Source: JBEKUY01 sp049514555 (GTDB lineage: Bacteria > Acidobacteriota > Terriglobia > Acidiferrales > UBA7541). From it: 64,000 nucleotides of DNA. Shown here one piece after another: positions 37,014 to 46,363 of this stretch. The position numbers and the translations under genes are program-made. How positions within the stretch are numbered: the first letter of the stretch is position 1; every line of letters starts with the position of its first letter. The notes below the pieces were generated by a model that worked only from the letters and a program-made list of their open reading frames with translations, ran no database searches and was not told the DNA's origin. The DNA is taken from assembly GCA_049514555.1 (NCBI GenBank), contig JBEKUY010000002.1:62001-126000 (forward strand), read 5' to 3'.

Positions 37014-37138
37014 AAGCGCTCAAAGGGCAGACTCCCGGAGATAAGGCGCTGGCGATTCGTGTAGTCGCACCAGACCGGAGCCGCCGATTTGGTGAGGGTG
37101 GCCGGGAGGCAGTGCCTGCAACCGCGTCCGCTCTTGGT

Positions 37139-38041
37139 TTACGCTGAAGCGGCCTTCGCCCGAAAGACAGGCAGGAATTTATCCGCCACGAAGGTTTCGA
37201 TCGTTGTCGGAGTAGTGTTTTGGGGCGAGCGCGGCTCCAGGGCAGCCATGTGGCCGGATTGCAGCGCTTCGGTCATCTCCAGTATCAATTGCGCCATGTT
37301 CTCGGACATGCCCATCTGGGCGAGCGCGGCTTTGAACTGCGGAGCAGGCATTTGGACGTAGGCGAGGCTGGGTTTGCCGATCGCGGTGCCGATGGCCTTG
37401 GCCACATCGGCGTAGGTGACGTCGCGAGGTCCCAGCAACTCGCGCGTGGATTTCCCGCGGAAATTCAGTTTCAGGAGGGCCTCGGCGGCGACGGCACCGA
37501 TGTCACGCGTGGCAATCATCGACAGCCGCAGGTCAGCGCGAAAAGGACCGGCCACCATGCCAAACCCCCGAACCACGTCCACCTGGGCAAGAGTGTTCTC
37601 CATGAAGTATCCGGCGCGCAGGTAGAGCGCGTGGAGCGCGGCGATCCGGTTCAGTTTCTGCTCGAAATTGTGAAGACCAAGGACCGGCCCGGTTCCTTCC
37701 GGCTTGTCCGCGCCGATGCTGCTCAACACGACGGCGTGCGTCACGCCAGCTTCCTCGACGGCCTGCGCGAGAGCGTCGCCTACTTGTTCCGAGCGCGCAA
37801 GAACATCCGGAGAGGTGATGGCCGGCGGGATTAGCAGGTAGACAGCCTTTGCTCCCGAAAAAGCTTCCGTGAGAGCCGTCTTGTCCGTCACATCAGCGAC
37901 AAACGGCTCGGCCCCATTGTCGGAAAGCCGTTCAAGCCGCCTCGCGTCGCGTCCGATGACGCGCACTTCTTGTCCCTTGGCAAGCAATTTTTCAGCGACC
38001 ACGCCTCCCGTGTTCCCAGTGGCTCCTAAGATGGCGTACAT
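37139..38041 (-). CDS. NAD(P)-binding NmrA/YwnB-like atypical short-chain dehydrogenase
   Basis: 300 residues. The N-terminal Rossmann loop AILGATGNTGGVVAEKLL (GxxGxxG) and the strand EVRVIGRDARRLERL place it among NmrA-like proteins. HAVVLSSIGADKPEGTGPV is the region where classical SDRs have Ser/Tyr/Lys; a canonical YxxxK is not seen. RAGYFMENTLAQVDVVRGFG and LGPRDVTYADVAKAIG are typical of the NmrA/NAD(P)H azoreductase subgroup. The role could be reductase or redox sensor. Single gene. Confidence 0.88.
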   Translation of the reverse strand: MYAILGATGNTGGVVAEKLLAKGQEVRVIGRDARRLERLSDNGAEPFVADVTDKTALTEAFSGAKAVYLLIPPAITSPDVLARSEQVGDALAQAVEEAGVTHAVVLSSIGADKPEGTGPVLGLHNFEQKLNRIAALHALYLRAGYFMENTLAQVDVVRGFGMVAGPFRADLRLSMIATRDIGAVAAEALLKLNFRGKSTRELLGPRDVTYADVAKAIGTAIGKPSLAYVQMPAPQFKAALAQMGMSENMAQLILEMTEALQSGHMAALEPRSPQNTTPTTIETFVADKFLPVFRAKAASA

Positions 38042-38208
38042 GGATTCCTCCCGGAGGGCCGCAGTGCGGACGACCCCTCCCCCGGCCTATTCGATGCTGC
38101 ACAGATTTCCTAGGGTGCAGACCCGATGCGACTTTTCGTTTGCTTCCCCCGGGGCCGGTTCTGTAACCTGCAAGCGCCCTTTCCGGGCGGCCTCACGAGC
38201 GATCTCTC

Positions 38209-40689
38209 ATGAAACGCGGCATCGAAAAAGCTGCGGTGCTGGGCGCGGGGACTATGGGCGCGCGCATCGCGGCACATCTTGCGAACGCCGGCGTGCCGTG
38301 CCTCTTGCTGGACAGGGTCCCGCCGGGACTCTCTGCGGAGGCACCCGCGGGGGAGCGCAACCGGATCGCCCGCGCCGGGTTCCAAGCGGCAAAAGAGTCA
38401 AGGCCGGCTGCGTTCTTTCACCCCTCTTTCGCCGGGCGCGTCACGCTGGGGAACTCCGAGGACGACCTTGTCCGCCTCGGCGAGGCCGACTGGATCATCG
38501 AAGCCGTCGCCGAAGACCTCGCGGTCAAGCGCCAACTCCTCGAACACGTGGCGAAGCATTGCAAGCCCGGCGCCATGGTCACAACGAACACCTCGGGGCT
38601 GCCGGTGCGCTTGATCGCGGAGGGCTTTCCTGAAAAGTTCCAGCAGCACTGGGCCGGCACGCATTTCTTCAACCCGCCGCGGTACCTCAGGCTCGTGGAG
38701 CTGGTGCCGGGGCCGAAGACGCTGCCGGAGGTGGTCGAGACCCTGGCTGAATTTTGCGACCGCCGTCTCGGCAAGGGCGTGGTCATTGCCAAAGACACGC
38801 CCAACTTCATCGCCAACCGCATCGGCGCGTTCTCGATGCTGAATGTGCTGCGGCTCACGGCGTTGCTCGGCATGACCGTGGAAGAAGTGGACGCTTGCAC
38901 GGGTCCAGCCATCGGCTGGCCGAAGTCGGCCACGTTTCGAACCGCCGACATCGTCGGCGTCGATGTCCTGGCCCAAGCCGTCCGCAATCTGTATGAGAGG
39001 GCGAACGGCGACGAGTCCCGCGAGTTGTTCAAGGTGCCGCCGGTTATCGAAGAGATGCTGCAGCGCACCTTGCTGGGCGAGAAAACCGGGCAAGGCTTCT
39101 ACAAGCGCGTGGAGAAGGAGAGCGAAAGCGAAGTTTTGGCACTTGACCTGAACACGTTCGAGTACCGTCCCCGGAAGAAACCTCGCTTTGCTTCGTTCGA
39201 GGCGGGCAAGACCGTCGAGGACGCGCGCGAGCGCCTGCGTGCGGTGCTTGCTCCGCTGCTTTCGGGTAAGCCCACGGCGGCAAGTTCGGGGCAAGCTGAC
39301 AAGGCGCAAAGATTCCTCTGGAGCACGCTCTCGGAGATGTGCCTCTACGCCGCACGGCGCATACCGGAAATCGCAGACAGCATCGTGGACGTGGACCGCG
39401 CCATGCGCTGGGGCTTCGGATGGGAACTGGGTCCGTTCGAGATTCTGGACGCAATGGGCGTGGATGCGTTCGCTAGGCAGATTGGGCGAGAGGGCCGAGA
39501 ACTGCCGCAACTCATCACGAAGCTGCTGGCCTCCGGCCGCAAGTCGTTCTATGAATCGGAGAAGGGCGAGAGGCGCTATTTCGATCCGCGGACCGCCGCT
39601 CTGAAGCCGGTGGCCGAGCCGCCCGGCCTCTTCATCCTGAAATCGCTAAAGGAAGCGGGGCGCGAGGTCCAGCGCAATCCGGGGGCGTCGCTCATCGATC
39701 TCGGCGACGGCGTCCTCTGCTGCGAGTTTCACTCCAAAATGAACACCATGGGCGGCGAGATCTTGGCCATGATTCATGCGGGGCTGAGGCGGCTGGGGTC
39801 GGATTTCGACGCACTGGTCATCGCGAACCAATCGGCGAATTTTTCAGTGGGCGCAAACCTGATGCTCCTGCTGGTCGCGGCCCAGGAAAAGGAATGGGAT
39901 GAGCTGCGCCTCGCGGTACGGCAATTCCAAAACGCCAATCTGGCCATCAAGTACGCGAAGAAACCGGTGGTCGCCGCGCCGCAGGGGATGGCGCTGGGCA
40001 GCGGCTGCGAAATTCTTCTGCACGCGGCGCGCGTGCAGGCGGCCGCGGAAGCTTACATCGGCTTGGTGGAAACGGGCGTGGGGCTGATCCCCGGCGGCGG
40101 CGGCACGAAGGAAATGGCCATCAGGGCCAATGAAAGGGCAGGCGGAGATGCGGCCTGTCGGACGGCGTCTTCTCCGCAGAGTGCATCGGACCTGGATCTC
40201 TTCCGGGCGCTGAAGTCCACGTTCGAGACCGTGGCCATGGCCAAGGTCTCCACGAGCGCCGAAGGGGCCCGCGAATACGGATTCCTCCGCCGCGAGGACG
40301 GCGTCTCGATGAACCGCGCTCGCCTTGTGGCCGACGGCAAGGAAACGGCGCTGGCACTCGTGGATGCGGGGTACCGCCCCGAGGCCGCTTCGCCCGCTGA
40401 GGGCGCCGCGGTGACGATGATTCGCGTCCTTGGCGAGCAGTTCCTCTCCGCCGCAAAGCTGGGGATTCATCTACTGCTGCGCGGCGGCTATATCTCCGAC
40501 TACGATGCGCACGTGGGGCGCAAACTGGCTCACACGCTCGCCGGCGGCGAACTCTCCGCGCCGCAGCTCGTCAGCGAACAGTATTTGCTCGACCTCGAGT
40601 GCGAGGCCTTCGTGTCTCTTTGTGGCGAGAAGAAAACCCAGGAGCGCATGGCTCACACACTCAAGACCGGCAAACCATTACGGAATTGA
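38209..40689 (+). CDS. Bifunctional 3-hydroxyacyl-CoA dehydrogenase / enoyl-CoA hydratase
   Basis: 826 residues. Domain order is dehydrogenase first (AAVLGAGTMGARIAAHLA at residues 8-25; GTHFFNPPRYLRLVELVPG; NFIANRIGAFSML), a second dehydrogenase C-terminal repeat (~360-430, MRWGFGWELGPFEILDAMG), then a crotonase domain (~500-800: VIANQSANFSVGANLMLL, GMALGSGCEIL, VETGVGLIPGGGGTKEMA with its acid Glu). This order is that of FadN-type proteins, opposite to E. coli FadB. It performs hydration and NAD-dependent oxidation in fatty acid beta-oxidation. No thiolase or acyl-CoA dehydrogenase lies next to it, so partners are elsewhere. Confidence 0.95.
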   Translation: MKRGIEKAAVLGAGTMGARIAAHLANAGVPCLLLDRVPPGLSAEAPAGERNRIARAGFQAAKESRPAAFFHPSFAGRVTLGNSEDDLVRLGEADWIIEAVAEDLAVKRQLLEHVAKHCKPGAMVTTNTSGLPVRLIAEGFPEKFQQHWAGTHFFNPPRYLRLVELVPGPKTLPEVVETLAEFCDRRLGKGVVIAKDTPNFIANRIGAFSMLNVLRLTALLGMTVEEVDACTGPAIGWPKSATFRTADIVGVDVLAQAVRNLYERANGDESRELFKVPPVIEEMLQRTLLGEKTGQGFYKRVEKESESEVLALDLNTFEYRPRKKPRFASFEAGKTVEDARERLRAVLAPLLSGKPTAASSGQADKAQRFLWSTLSEMCLYAARRIPEIADSIVDVDRAMRWGFGWELGPFEILDAMGVDAFARQIGREGRELPQLITKLLASGRKSFYESEKGERRYFDPRTAALKPVAEPPGLFILKSLKEAGREVQRNPGASLIDLGDGVLCCEFHSKMNTMGGEILAMIHAGLRRLGSDFDALVIANQSANFSVGANLMLLLVAAQEKEWDELRLAVRQFQNANLAIKYAKKPVVAAPQGMALGSGCEILLHAARVQAAAEAYIGLVETGVGLIPGGGGTKEMAIRANERAGGDAACRTASSPQSASDLDLFRALKSTFETVAMAKVSTSAEGAREYGFLRREDGVSMNRARLVADGKETALALVDAGYRPEAASPAEGAAVTMIRVLGEQFLSAAKLGIHLLLRGGYISDYDAHVGRKLAHTLAGGELSAPQLVSEQYLLDLECEAFVSLCGEKKTQERMAHTLKTGKPLRN

Positions 40690-40713
40690 ATCCATCCGCA
40701 TTCCGGGGCGAGC

Positions 40714-43239
40714 TTACTCGGCGACGCAGAGGAGCGTCATTTGCGGGTCAATCACCAATTTGTGGGGCGCGCTCACCGTGGTGAAACGAAACGGCGTCTT
40801 CTGGCCGGTCGCGACCACGGTCCCCAGGTACACCTGCTTGCCGCCCAGGCCCGTTGCATAGACCGGCACCGGCGCAACAAATGACTTGGGCACGCCCGTC
40901 TGCAAGAGAGCGCCCCGAACGATGACACCCTTCTCCCCCGGCCGCGCGCTGAACTCCACCCGATAGCGAGGGATTCCCGTGCCGCGTACCCACTCAGCGA
41001 AGAACCATTCCATCGAATGCCTGCCCTCAAGGTCCATCGCCGGCGTCATCACCGCTTCCACCTCGCGCTGCAGATCCTGTGTCGTGAGCGGCTGGAAACG
41101 ATATTTCGCGGCGAGCGTTCGGAGCAAGGCGCGGAATCGAGCATCCGGGTCGCGGCTGTCCGGCTGGCGGAGCATCATCCGCAGCATGTGAAACACCCAA
41201 GCGCCTTTCCCGTAAACCACGCGTTCAAAGCCACCGGGCGACTTCGAGGAAGTCAGCCGGCTGCCCATCACGAGCGGCCCGGCCTCATCAGCGATCTCCT
41301 CCTCACCAGGGAGGCGGCCGAGGAGCTGGGCTCGGTAGTACTCGAGCCAGCGGCGGAGCGAGCGCTCGGGCGACTTCTGGCTGTCGGCGAACATCATGGC
41401 CAGATAGTTGGCGATGGCCTCGTTGATCCACTGGTCCCGGTAGCTCGACCAGCCCACCACGTTGCCCCACCATTGGTGAGCCACTTCATGGAAAGGCATC
41501 AATTGCGAGAAAAGTTCCTGCTCCGTCGGGTTCAGTCCGGCGCGCGCTTGCACCTGGTCCGGGAGGAACGACAGCGTCGAAACGTAAAGCAGACCCGGCC
41601 ATCCCTGCCCAAAGGCTCCCGGAATCTGCGACACGCTGAGATGGTCGAATGGGAACGGTCCGCTGAATTGCTCGTAGAAGCGGATCGAGGAGCTGACTGC
41701 GCGCCCCACGCGCTTCAGCGCGTCCGCAGGACTCGCGGTTACCGGGGATATGTTCGGCATGGGGCTCACCGACACCCCGCCCCGCCCGGGCGGCAGAGGG
41801 AGTACCAGGGGCGGCGGTTCGACCTTCGCCTCCAGCGCACTCTCGAGCTGACGGTTCGCGTACACGTCGATATGGAGATTCTTGTCGGTCACCGCCACGG
41901 AGCTGTAGTCGCCGAGATTGAATCCCGCCACGGGAATCGGCTCTTCCGAGCGCCAACGCCCGACTTTGAACTCACCGTCGTCACGCTCCTGGAGTTTTGT
42001 GCCGGTGGCGGCAACCTTCAACTGCCGCGGCCAGCGGAGTTCGATGTCGTAAGGGGTGAAGTTGTCCATGCCAGGGATATGGGGATACCAGCTCCCGCGG
42101 TCACCGACGAAAAGAACGCCGTTGCCGACATCACTGATCACGGTGCCCTTATAATGCAAGCGCAGCGCGAACTCCTCGCCGAGTCGGGTTGGCCGCGGGA
42201 GCACGACGAGCACCTCATCATTGCCGCGCGACGTGAGCGCGCGGCGATTGACGTCTTCGTTCTGAAAAAAATCGAGCGCCTCGCCGTCCGTCCACTCGGC
42301 CGACTGCACGGCGAGGAAGCGGGAAAGCTCGATCTCGATGACGCGTTCGCCAGCGCGGGCCGAGCGCAGGTGAATCGTCGTCGTGCCTTCCAGGGTGCGG
42401 TCGGGGAAGACGGTGGTCTCAATTTCATATCTGGCCGGCACGATCGCGAGAGGCCGAAGCGGAGCGCCAGGAAGCGCGTAAGAGGCCCAAACGTCGTAGT
42501 AGGCCGCATCGCCGACGACGCGCCGCTGCCCCAACAAGAGGTGCTCGCTTCGCCGCCTGCTGTCGAGCAAGACGTCAAATGAACCCGTCAGCACGCCTCG
42601 GAGCGCCGCATAGAAAAAGGGCTCCGGCTCGTCGGAAAGCCAGCCCTCAAGGATGCGCAAGGAACTGCCGGGATTCAGTGCGGCGAGCACATCATTCCAC
42701 TGCTCAGCAAATGCAGGCTCTTGCTCGGGCGCAACGCCTTTGGCACTCAACTGCTCCTTGAGCTCCTCCGCGGTGGCATCGGTGAATCGCATGTAGGCGC
42801 TCGTGAACCACTGGTCGAGCAGCGGCGCTCCAAGGAAACGCGCCATCTGCTGCTTCTCTACTGGATCGCGAGGGATGGCCAAGGCGTGTCCCCGCCCGAT
42901 GAACACGGCGCCAGTGACCCGCGCTTCGGCCGGCAGGCGAGAGTCCTCCGCAGACCCTTGCAGCGGCAGGATCGGCGTAAGGAATGCGAGCTTCCCGTCT
43001 TCCAAAGTCAAGCGCACATCTTCTTTGCGGAGCAGCAGATCTTTGACGGAATAAACTTCGGCGTGATCCACTCTCAGGCTGTTGAGCTGGCGGTAGAGTT
43101 CACGGGGCGAAGCGGGAAGCGACGAAACGGCCGCAACGGGCGAGGGGGGCGGGGCGACGGAATCCTGTGCCCTCGCGTTCACAGCGAAGCCCGCTAAAAC
43201 CAAGCCCGCGGCCGCTGCCACGGCCCTGCCCACCTTCAT
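40714..43239 (-). CDS. Secreted M1-type (gluzincin) metallopeptidase
   Basis: 841 residues from ATG 43239, with signal peptide MKVGRAVAAAAGLVLAGFAVNARA; an in-frame ATG nine codons earlier is less likely. The zinc site is HEVAHQWWGN (His584, Glu585, His588), with the third ligand in INEAIANYLAM 18 residues after the second His. The N-terminal half resembles the M1 beta-saddle (PARYEIETTVFPDRTLEGTT). No GxMEN exopeptidase loop was seen, so the cleavage mode is open. About 170 residues before the saddle are of unknown type. It faces the TPR peptidase gene, 80 bp between starts. Confidence 0.9.
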   Translation of the reverse strand: MKVGRAVAAAAGLVLAGFAVNARAQDSVAPPPSPVAAVSSLPASPRELYRQLNSLRVDHAEVYSVKDLLLRKEDVRLTLEDGKLAFLTPILPLQGSAEDSRLPAEARVTGAVFIGRGHALAIPRDPVEKQQMARFLGAPLLDQWFTSAYMRFTDATAEELKEQLSAKGVAPEQEPAFAEQWNDVLAALNPGSSLRILEGWLSDEPEPFFYAALRGVLTGSFDVLLDSRRRSEHLLLGQRRVVGDAAYYDVWASYALPGAPLRPLAIVPARYEIETTVFPDRTLEGTTTIHLRSARAGERVIEIELSRFLAVQSAEWTDGEALDFFQNEDVNRRALTSRGNDEVLVVLPRPTRLGEEFALRLHYKGTVISDVGNGVLFVGDRGSWYPHIPGMDNFTPYDIELRWPRQLKVAATGTKLQERDDGEFKVGRWRSEEPIPVAGFNLGDYSSVAVTDKNLHIDVYANRQLESALEAKVEPPPLVLPLPPGRGGVSVSPMPNISPVTASPADALKRVGRAVSSSIRFYEQFSGPFPFDHLSVSQIPGAFGQGWPGLLYVSTLSFLPDQVQARAGLNPTEQELFSQLMPFHEVAHQWWGNVVGWSSYRDQWINEAIANYLAMMFADSQKSPERSLRRWLEYYRAQLLGRLPGEEEIADEAGPLVMGSRLTSSKSPGGFERVVYGKGAWVFHMLRMMLRQPDSRDPDARFRALLRTLAAKYRFQPLTTQDLQREVEAVMTPAMDLEGRHSMEWFFAEWVRGTGIPRYRVEFSARPGEKGVIVRGALLQTGVPKSFVAPVPVYATGLGGKQVYLGTVVATGQKTPFRFTTVSAPHKLVIDPQMTLLCVAE

Positions 43240-43306
43240 GCCAGTCACTGTAGCAACTTTCGGCAAACACAGGCAAGCACGCGGCTGCGCGGACTGCCAC
43301 CCAAGC

Positions 43307-43312
43307 TAGAAT
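43307..43312 (+). promoter_or_regulatory. -10 element placing the next gene's start at its ATG
   Basis: TAGAAT lies 6 nt before ATG 43319, the same spacing as at 36741-36753. The -35 region is weak. It suggests a leaderless transcript. Confidence 0.4.
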
Positions 43313-43318
43313 GGATGG

Positions 43319-44764
43319 ATGATGCGGCGGCTTTCCTCCGCGCAGTCTCTTGCCTGCGTCCTACTTCTCCTCGTCGGCGCGTGCGCAGCGCTTGCCGACA
43401 CCATCGTGCTCAAGAATGGCCGGCGCATCATCGCCTCCAACGTCGTTGAGGAAGATGGCCACGTTTCCTACGAAACACCCGCGGGTCACTTGAGCCTGCC
43501 GAAGTCTATCGTGGACCACATCGAGCGTGGCGGCGTGCTCCCGAGCCGTTCCGGCATGTCCGTGCCCCCCTTAGACATCGCGCCGCCAACCAACGGAGCG
43601 GTTGACGCCTCCGAGGAGATCTCGCGGGGCGCGGTCCACGAGGGGCGGATCGACCGCGAGTACATCGCCAAGCTGGAGCTGGCAGCACGCTCGGGCGCGG
43701 CGGGCGCCTCGGATCGCGCGGCGCTCGCACATCACGCCGCCGCGCAGTTCGAGCTCAGCCGCGGCAACATGGAGGACACCCTCGCCGAGGAGCGCTCTGC
43801 GCTCAACTTTGCCCCTCGAAATCCAGTCCTGCTGGTCAGCGTCGCCTACCTGTATCTCCGCCGCGGCGAGTACCGGGAGTCCCTCGAGTACCTTGAGCGC
43901 GCGCGCCGCGTCGCTCCCGATTCCGCCGATATCGCCCAGCTTGCCGGCTGGGCATGGTATGGCATGAACAATCTCGACCAAGCCATCTCGGAATGGAAGC
44001 GCGCCCTCGCGATCCGTCCCGACGCCAAGGTCCAGGCCGCGCTCGAGAAAGCCCAGCGAGATAGAGCAGTTGAGGAAGATTTTAAAGAGAACGAGAGCAG
44101 CCACTTCACACTGCGCTATCATGGCGGCGCCGAGCCCGAACTCGCGCGCGATGTCCTGCGCACGCTCGAAGCCCATTTTACCGCCATCGAGTCAGAGCTT
44201 GATTTCACGCCACGCGAGCCCATCGGAGTGATTCTCTACACGGAGGAAGCCTTCGCAGACATCAGTCGAGCCCCGAGCTGGGTGGGCGCGCTCAACGACG
44301 GCCGCATCCGCGTCCCTGTTCAGGGGCTCACTGCCGTGTCCCCGGAGCTGTCACGCGTGTTGAAACACGAGCTGACACACAGTTTCGTCACGCAGAAGAC
44401 GGTGGGGCGTTGTCCCGTGTGGCTGCAAGAAGGGCTGGCGCAATGGATAGAAGGGCAACGCAGCGGCGAGAATGCCGCCGTGCTGGTGAAGGTGTATGAC
44501 GACGGGCAAGCCTTGCCGCTCGGGGTCTTGGAGGGCTCCTGGATGCGCCTTCCCCCCGACGCAGCGGGGTACGCCTATGCCTGGTCGCTGGCCAACGTCG
44601 AGTACATCATCGAGACCAACGGCATGGGCGACATCACCCGCATTCTCGAGCGCATCGCCGCCGGCGATTCCACCGAGGAGGCTTTGCGCACAGTGCTGCG
44701 GACCGACTACACCGAACTCGCCCGATCCACCGCCAAGTATCTCCGCGGCTCTTACGTTCACTGA
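43319..44764 (+). CDS. Secreted TPR protein with peptidase MA-like (gluzincin) domain
   Basis: 481 residues (start ATG 43319 or 43322). A signal peptide (SLACVLLLLVGACAALA) leads into a short domain, DTIVLKNGRRIIASNVVEED. TPR-like repeats follow at ~125-245 (LVSVAYLYLRRGEYRESLEY, DLDQAISEWKRALAIRPDAK-type). The C-terminal peptidase MA-like domain has HELTHSF (His350, Glu351, His354) and QEGLAQW (Glu371), a complete gluzincin zinc site. Expected location is periplasm or outer surface. It is divergent from the M1-type gene, so two secreted gluzincins share one promoter region. Confidence 0.88.
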   Translation: MMRRLSSAQSLACVLLLLVGACAALADTIVLKNGRRIIASNVVEEDGHVSYETPAGHLSLPKSIVDHIERGGVLPSRSGMSVPPLDIAPPTNGAVDASEEISRGAVHEGRIDREYIAKLELAARSGAAGASDRAALAHHAAAQFELSRGNMEDTLAEERSALNFAPRNPVLLVSVAYLYLRRGEYRESLEYLERARRVAPDSADIAQLAGWAWYGMNNLDQAISEWKRALAIRPDAKVQAALEKAQRDRAVEEDFKENESSHFTLRYHGGAEPELARDVLRTLEAHFTAIESELDFTPREPIGVILYTEEAFADISRAPSWVGALNDGRIRVPVQGLTAVSPELSRVLKHELTHSFVTQKTVGRCPVWLQEGLAQWIEGQRSGENAAVLVKVYDDGQALPLGVLEGSWMRLPPDAAGYAYAWSLANVEYIIETNGMGDITRILERIAAGDSTEEALRTVLRTDYTELARSTAKYLRGSYVH

Positions 44765-45080
44765 AAAACCAGCCAGAACATGCTTCCGCTAGGACTCCAC
44801 CAGGAGCGCGGCAAGCAAGGCCGCCCACTCCGGCACGGTGCACAGGACGTGCGCGTTGGCGCTGGCGCAGCCTGCGCAGGAGCTTAGAGGGAAAGGCTTC
44901 AAAAGCAGCCTCATGGCCGGCCTGAAGGGGTTGCCGGCCCACTTCCCGGGGCTCGGGAGAACCCCGACCATCGCCCTGCTTCGCAGCAACTTCGTGCCCC
45001 GGGGTTTCCCAGGTTCGCATATAATGACGGCTTTGTGCGAGTGCAGACTGGCCCGCCGGGTGGCGCGCCGGAGAGTCCGA
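44765..45080. other. Region upstream of fabZ, no gene supported
   Basis: 316 bp. The fabZ frame is open back to 44838, but that stretch is not FabZ-like. A good -10 (TATAAT, 45020-45025) lies 55 bp before the fabZ ATG and probably starts the lipid A operon, though no -35 fits well. Confidence 0.5.
45020..45025 (+). promoter_or_regulatory. Possible -10 of the fabZ-lpxA operon
   Basis: Perfect TATAAT. At 17 bp upstream no TTGACA-like box is present, so this rests on one half-site. Confidence 0.35.
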
Positions 45081-45566
45081 ATGATCCTCGATACCATCGG
45101 CATCCAGAAAATCCTTCCGCACCGCCATCCCTTTCTGATGGTGGACGCCATCATCGAGATGGAGCGCTTGAAGCGCATCGTCGGGGTAAAGCACGTCTCC
45201 ATCGAGGAATACTACTTTCAGGGGCATTTCCCCGGGAAACCCATCATGCCCGGCGTGCTCATCATCGAGGCCATGGCGCAGACGGGCGGCCTCCTGCTGC
45301 TCCAGGAAATCCCCGACCGCGAGAAGAAGTTGCTTTACTTTGTTGCCGTGGACGGCGCGCGCTTTCGCCGGCCGGTGCTTCCCGGCGACGATCTCCGTCT
45401 TGAGGTGACCGTGCTGAACTGGCGCGGCAATTTCTGCAAGCTCGACGGGAAGGCCAGCGTCAATGGCGAACTCGCCGCCGAAGCCACGCTGATGTGCAAG
45501 ATGGTGGACCGCGATCCGGCTCCCGCGGGAGACGCGCCAGCCCCGGCCAGCGCTACAAACGAATGA
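45081..45566 (+). CDS. fabZ: 3-hydroxyacyl-[ACP] dehydratase
   Basis: 161 residues from ATG 45081 (MILDTIGIQKILPHRHPFLM), the normal FabZ start. The hot-dog fold signature YYFQGHFPGKPIMPGVLIIEAMAQ carries the catalytic His (GHFPG) and Glu (IEAMAQ). It dehydrates 3-hydroxyacyl-ACP in fatty acid elongation and competes with LpxA for the hydroxyacyl-ACP pool, which explains the pairing. The stop overlaps the lpxA ATG (ATGA). An Ala/Pro-rich tail (APAGDAPAPASATNE) extends past the usual end. Confidence 0.96.
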   Translation: MILDTIGIQKILPHRHPFLMVDAIIEMERLKRIVGVKHVSIEEYYFQGHFPGKPIMPGVLIIEAMAQTGGLLLLQEIPDREKKLLYFVAVDGARFRRPVLPGDDLRLEVTVLNWRGNFCKLDGKASVNGELAAEATLMCKMVDRDPAPAGDAPAPASATNE

Positions 45567-46351
45567 CCGATATCCATCCTTCCGCCGTCGTTTCCTCGCG
45601 CGCCCGCATCGGTTCGGGCGTGCGCATCGGTGCGTATGCGGTAGTCGGCGACGATGTTGAGCTTGGCGAGGATTGCATCGTGCATCCTCACGCCGTACTG
45701 CAGGGACCGTCGCGCTTCGGCCGCGGAAACGTCTTTCATCCCTTCTCGGCTGTCGGCGTCGATCCGCAGGACTTGAAATATCGCGGGGAGCGCACCGAGC
45801 TCGCCGCCGGCGATGAAAACGTCTTCCGCGAGAGCACCACGGTCAGCCGGGGCACCAGTGGGGGAGGCGGCGTGACCACGCTCGGCAACGGCAGCCTGTT
45901 CATGGCCTATTCGCACGTCGCGCACGACTGCCACATCGGTGACCAGACCATCTTCGCCAATGGCGCTACGCTCGCCGGCCACGTCACGGTCGAGGACTTT
46001 GTCACCGTCGGCGCCTTTTCTCCGGTGCACCAGTTCTGCCGCATCGGCCGCCATGCCTACATCGGCGCCTCCACGGTCATCACCCAGGACGTTCCGCCGT
46101 TCTCCCGCGTGGTCACCGAGCGCGAAACCAAGTGTTACGGCGTCAACTCCATCGGGCTCAAGCGCCGTGGATTCTCTCCCGAGCGTGTGCATGCCCTCGA
46201 GCAGGCTTTCCGGCTGCTCCTGAACTCGAAACTGAACACCGCGCAGGCGCTCGAGCAGATGCGCGCCACGCTCGCCGGTTCCGCCGAGGTCAAAGAGCTG
46301 ATCGAGTTTCTCGAGTCCGTGCACGAAGGCGGGCGCGGCGTCACGAAGTAG
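45563..46351 (+). CDS. lpxA: UDP-N-acetylglucosamine acyltransferase
   Basis: 262 residues starting inside the fabZ stop (ATGA). The left-handed beta-helix shows hexapeptide repeats (IGSGVRIGAYAVVGDDVELG, GNVFHPFSAVGVDPQDLKY). The catalytic His lies in YSHVAHDCHIGDQ, and the C-terminal helices follow VNSIGLKRRGFSPERVHAL. LpxA transfers a 3-hydroxyacyl chain to UDP-GlcNAc, the first step of lipid A synthesis, in the cytosol. The GVDPQDLKYRGE segment is highly typical. lpxI follows after 12 bp. Confidence 0.97.
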   Translation: MTDIHPSAVVSSRARIGSGVRIGAYAVVGDDVELGEDCIVHPHAVLQGPSRFGRGNVFHPFSAVGVDPQDLKYRGERTELAAGDENVFRESTTVSRGTSGGGGVTTLGNGSLFMAYSHVAHDCHIGDQTIFANGATLAGHVTVEDFVTVGAFSPVHQFCRIGRHAYIGASTVITQDVPPFSRVVTERETKCYGVNSIGLKRRGFSPERVHALEQAFRLLLNSKLNTAQALEQMRATLAGSAEVKELIEFLESVHEGGRGVTK

Positions 46352-46363
46352 TATTCCTGAGCC

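Noticed and set aside
44838..45080. N-terminal extension of FabZ by 81 codons
   Set aside because: The extension is Arg-rich and not FabZ-like, and FabZ proteins start at MILDTIGIQ-type sequence.
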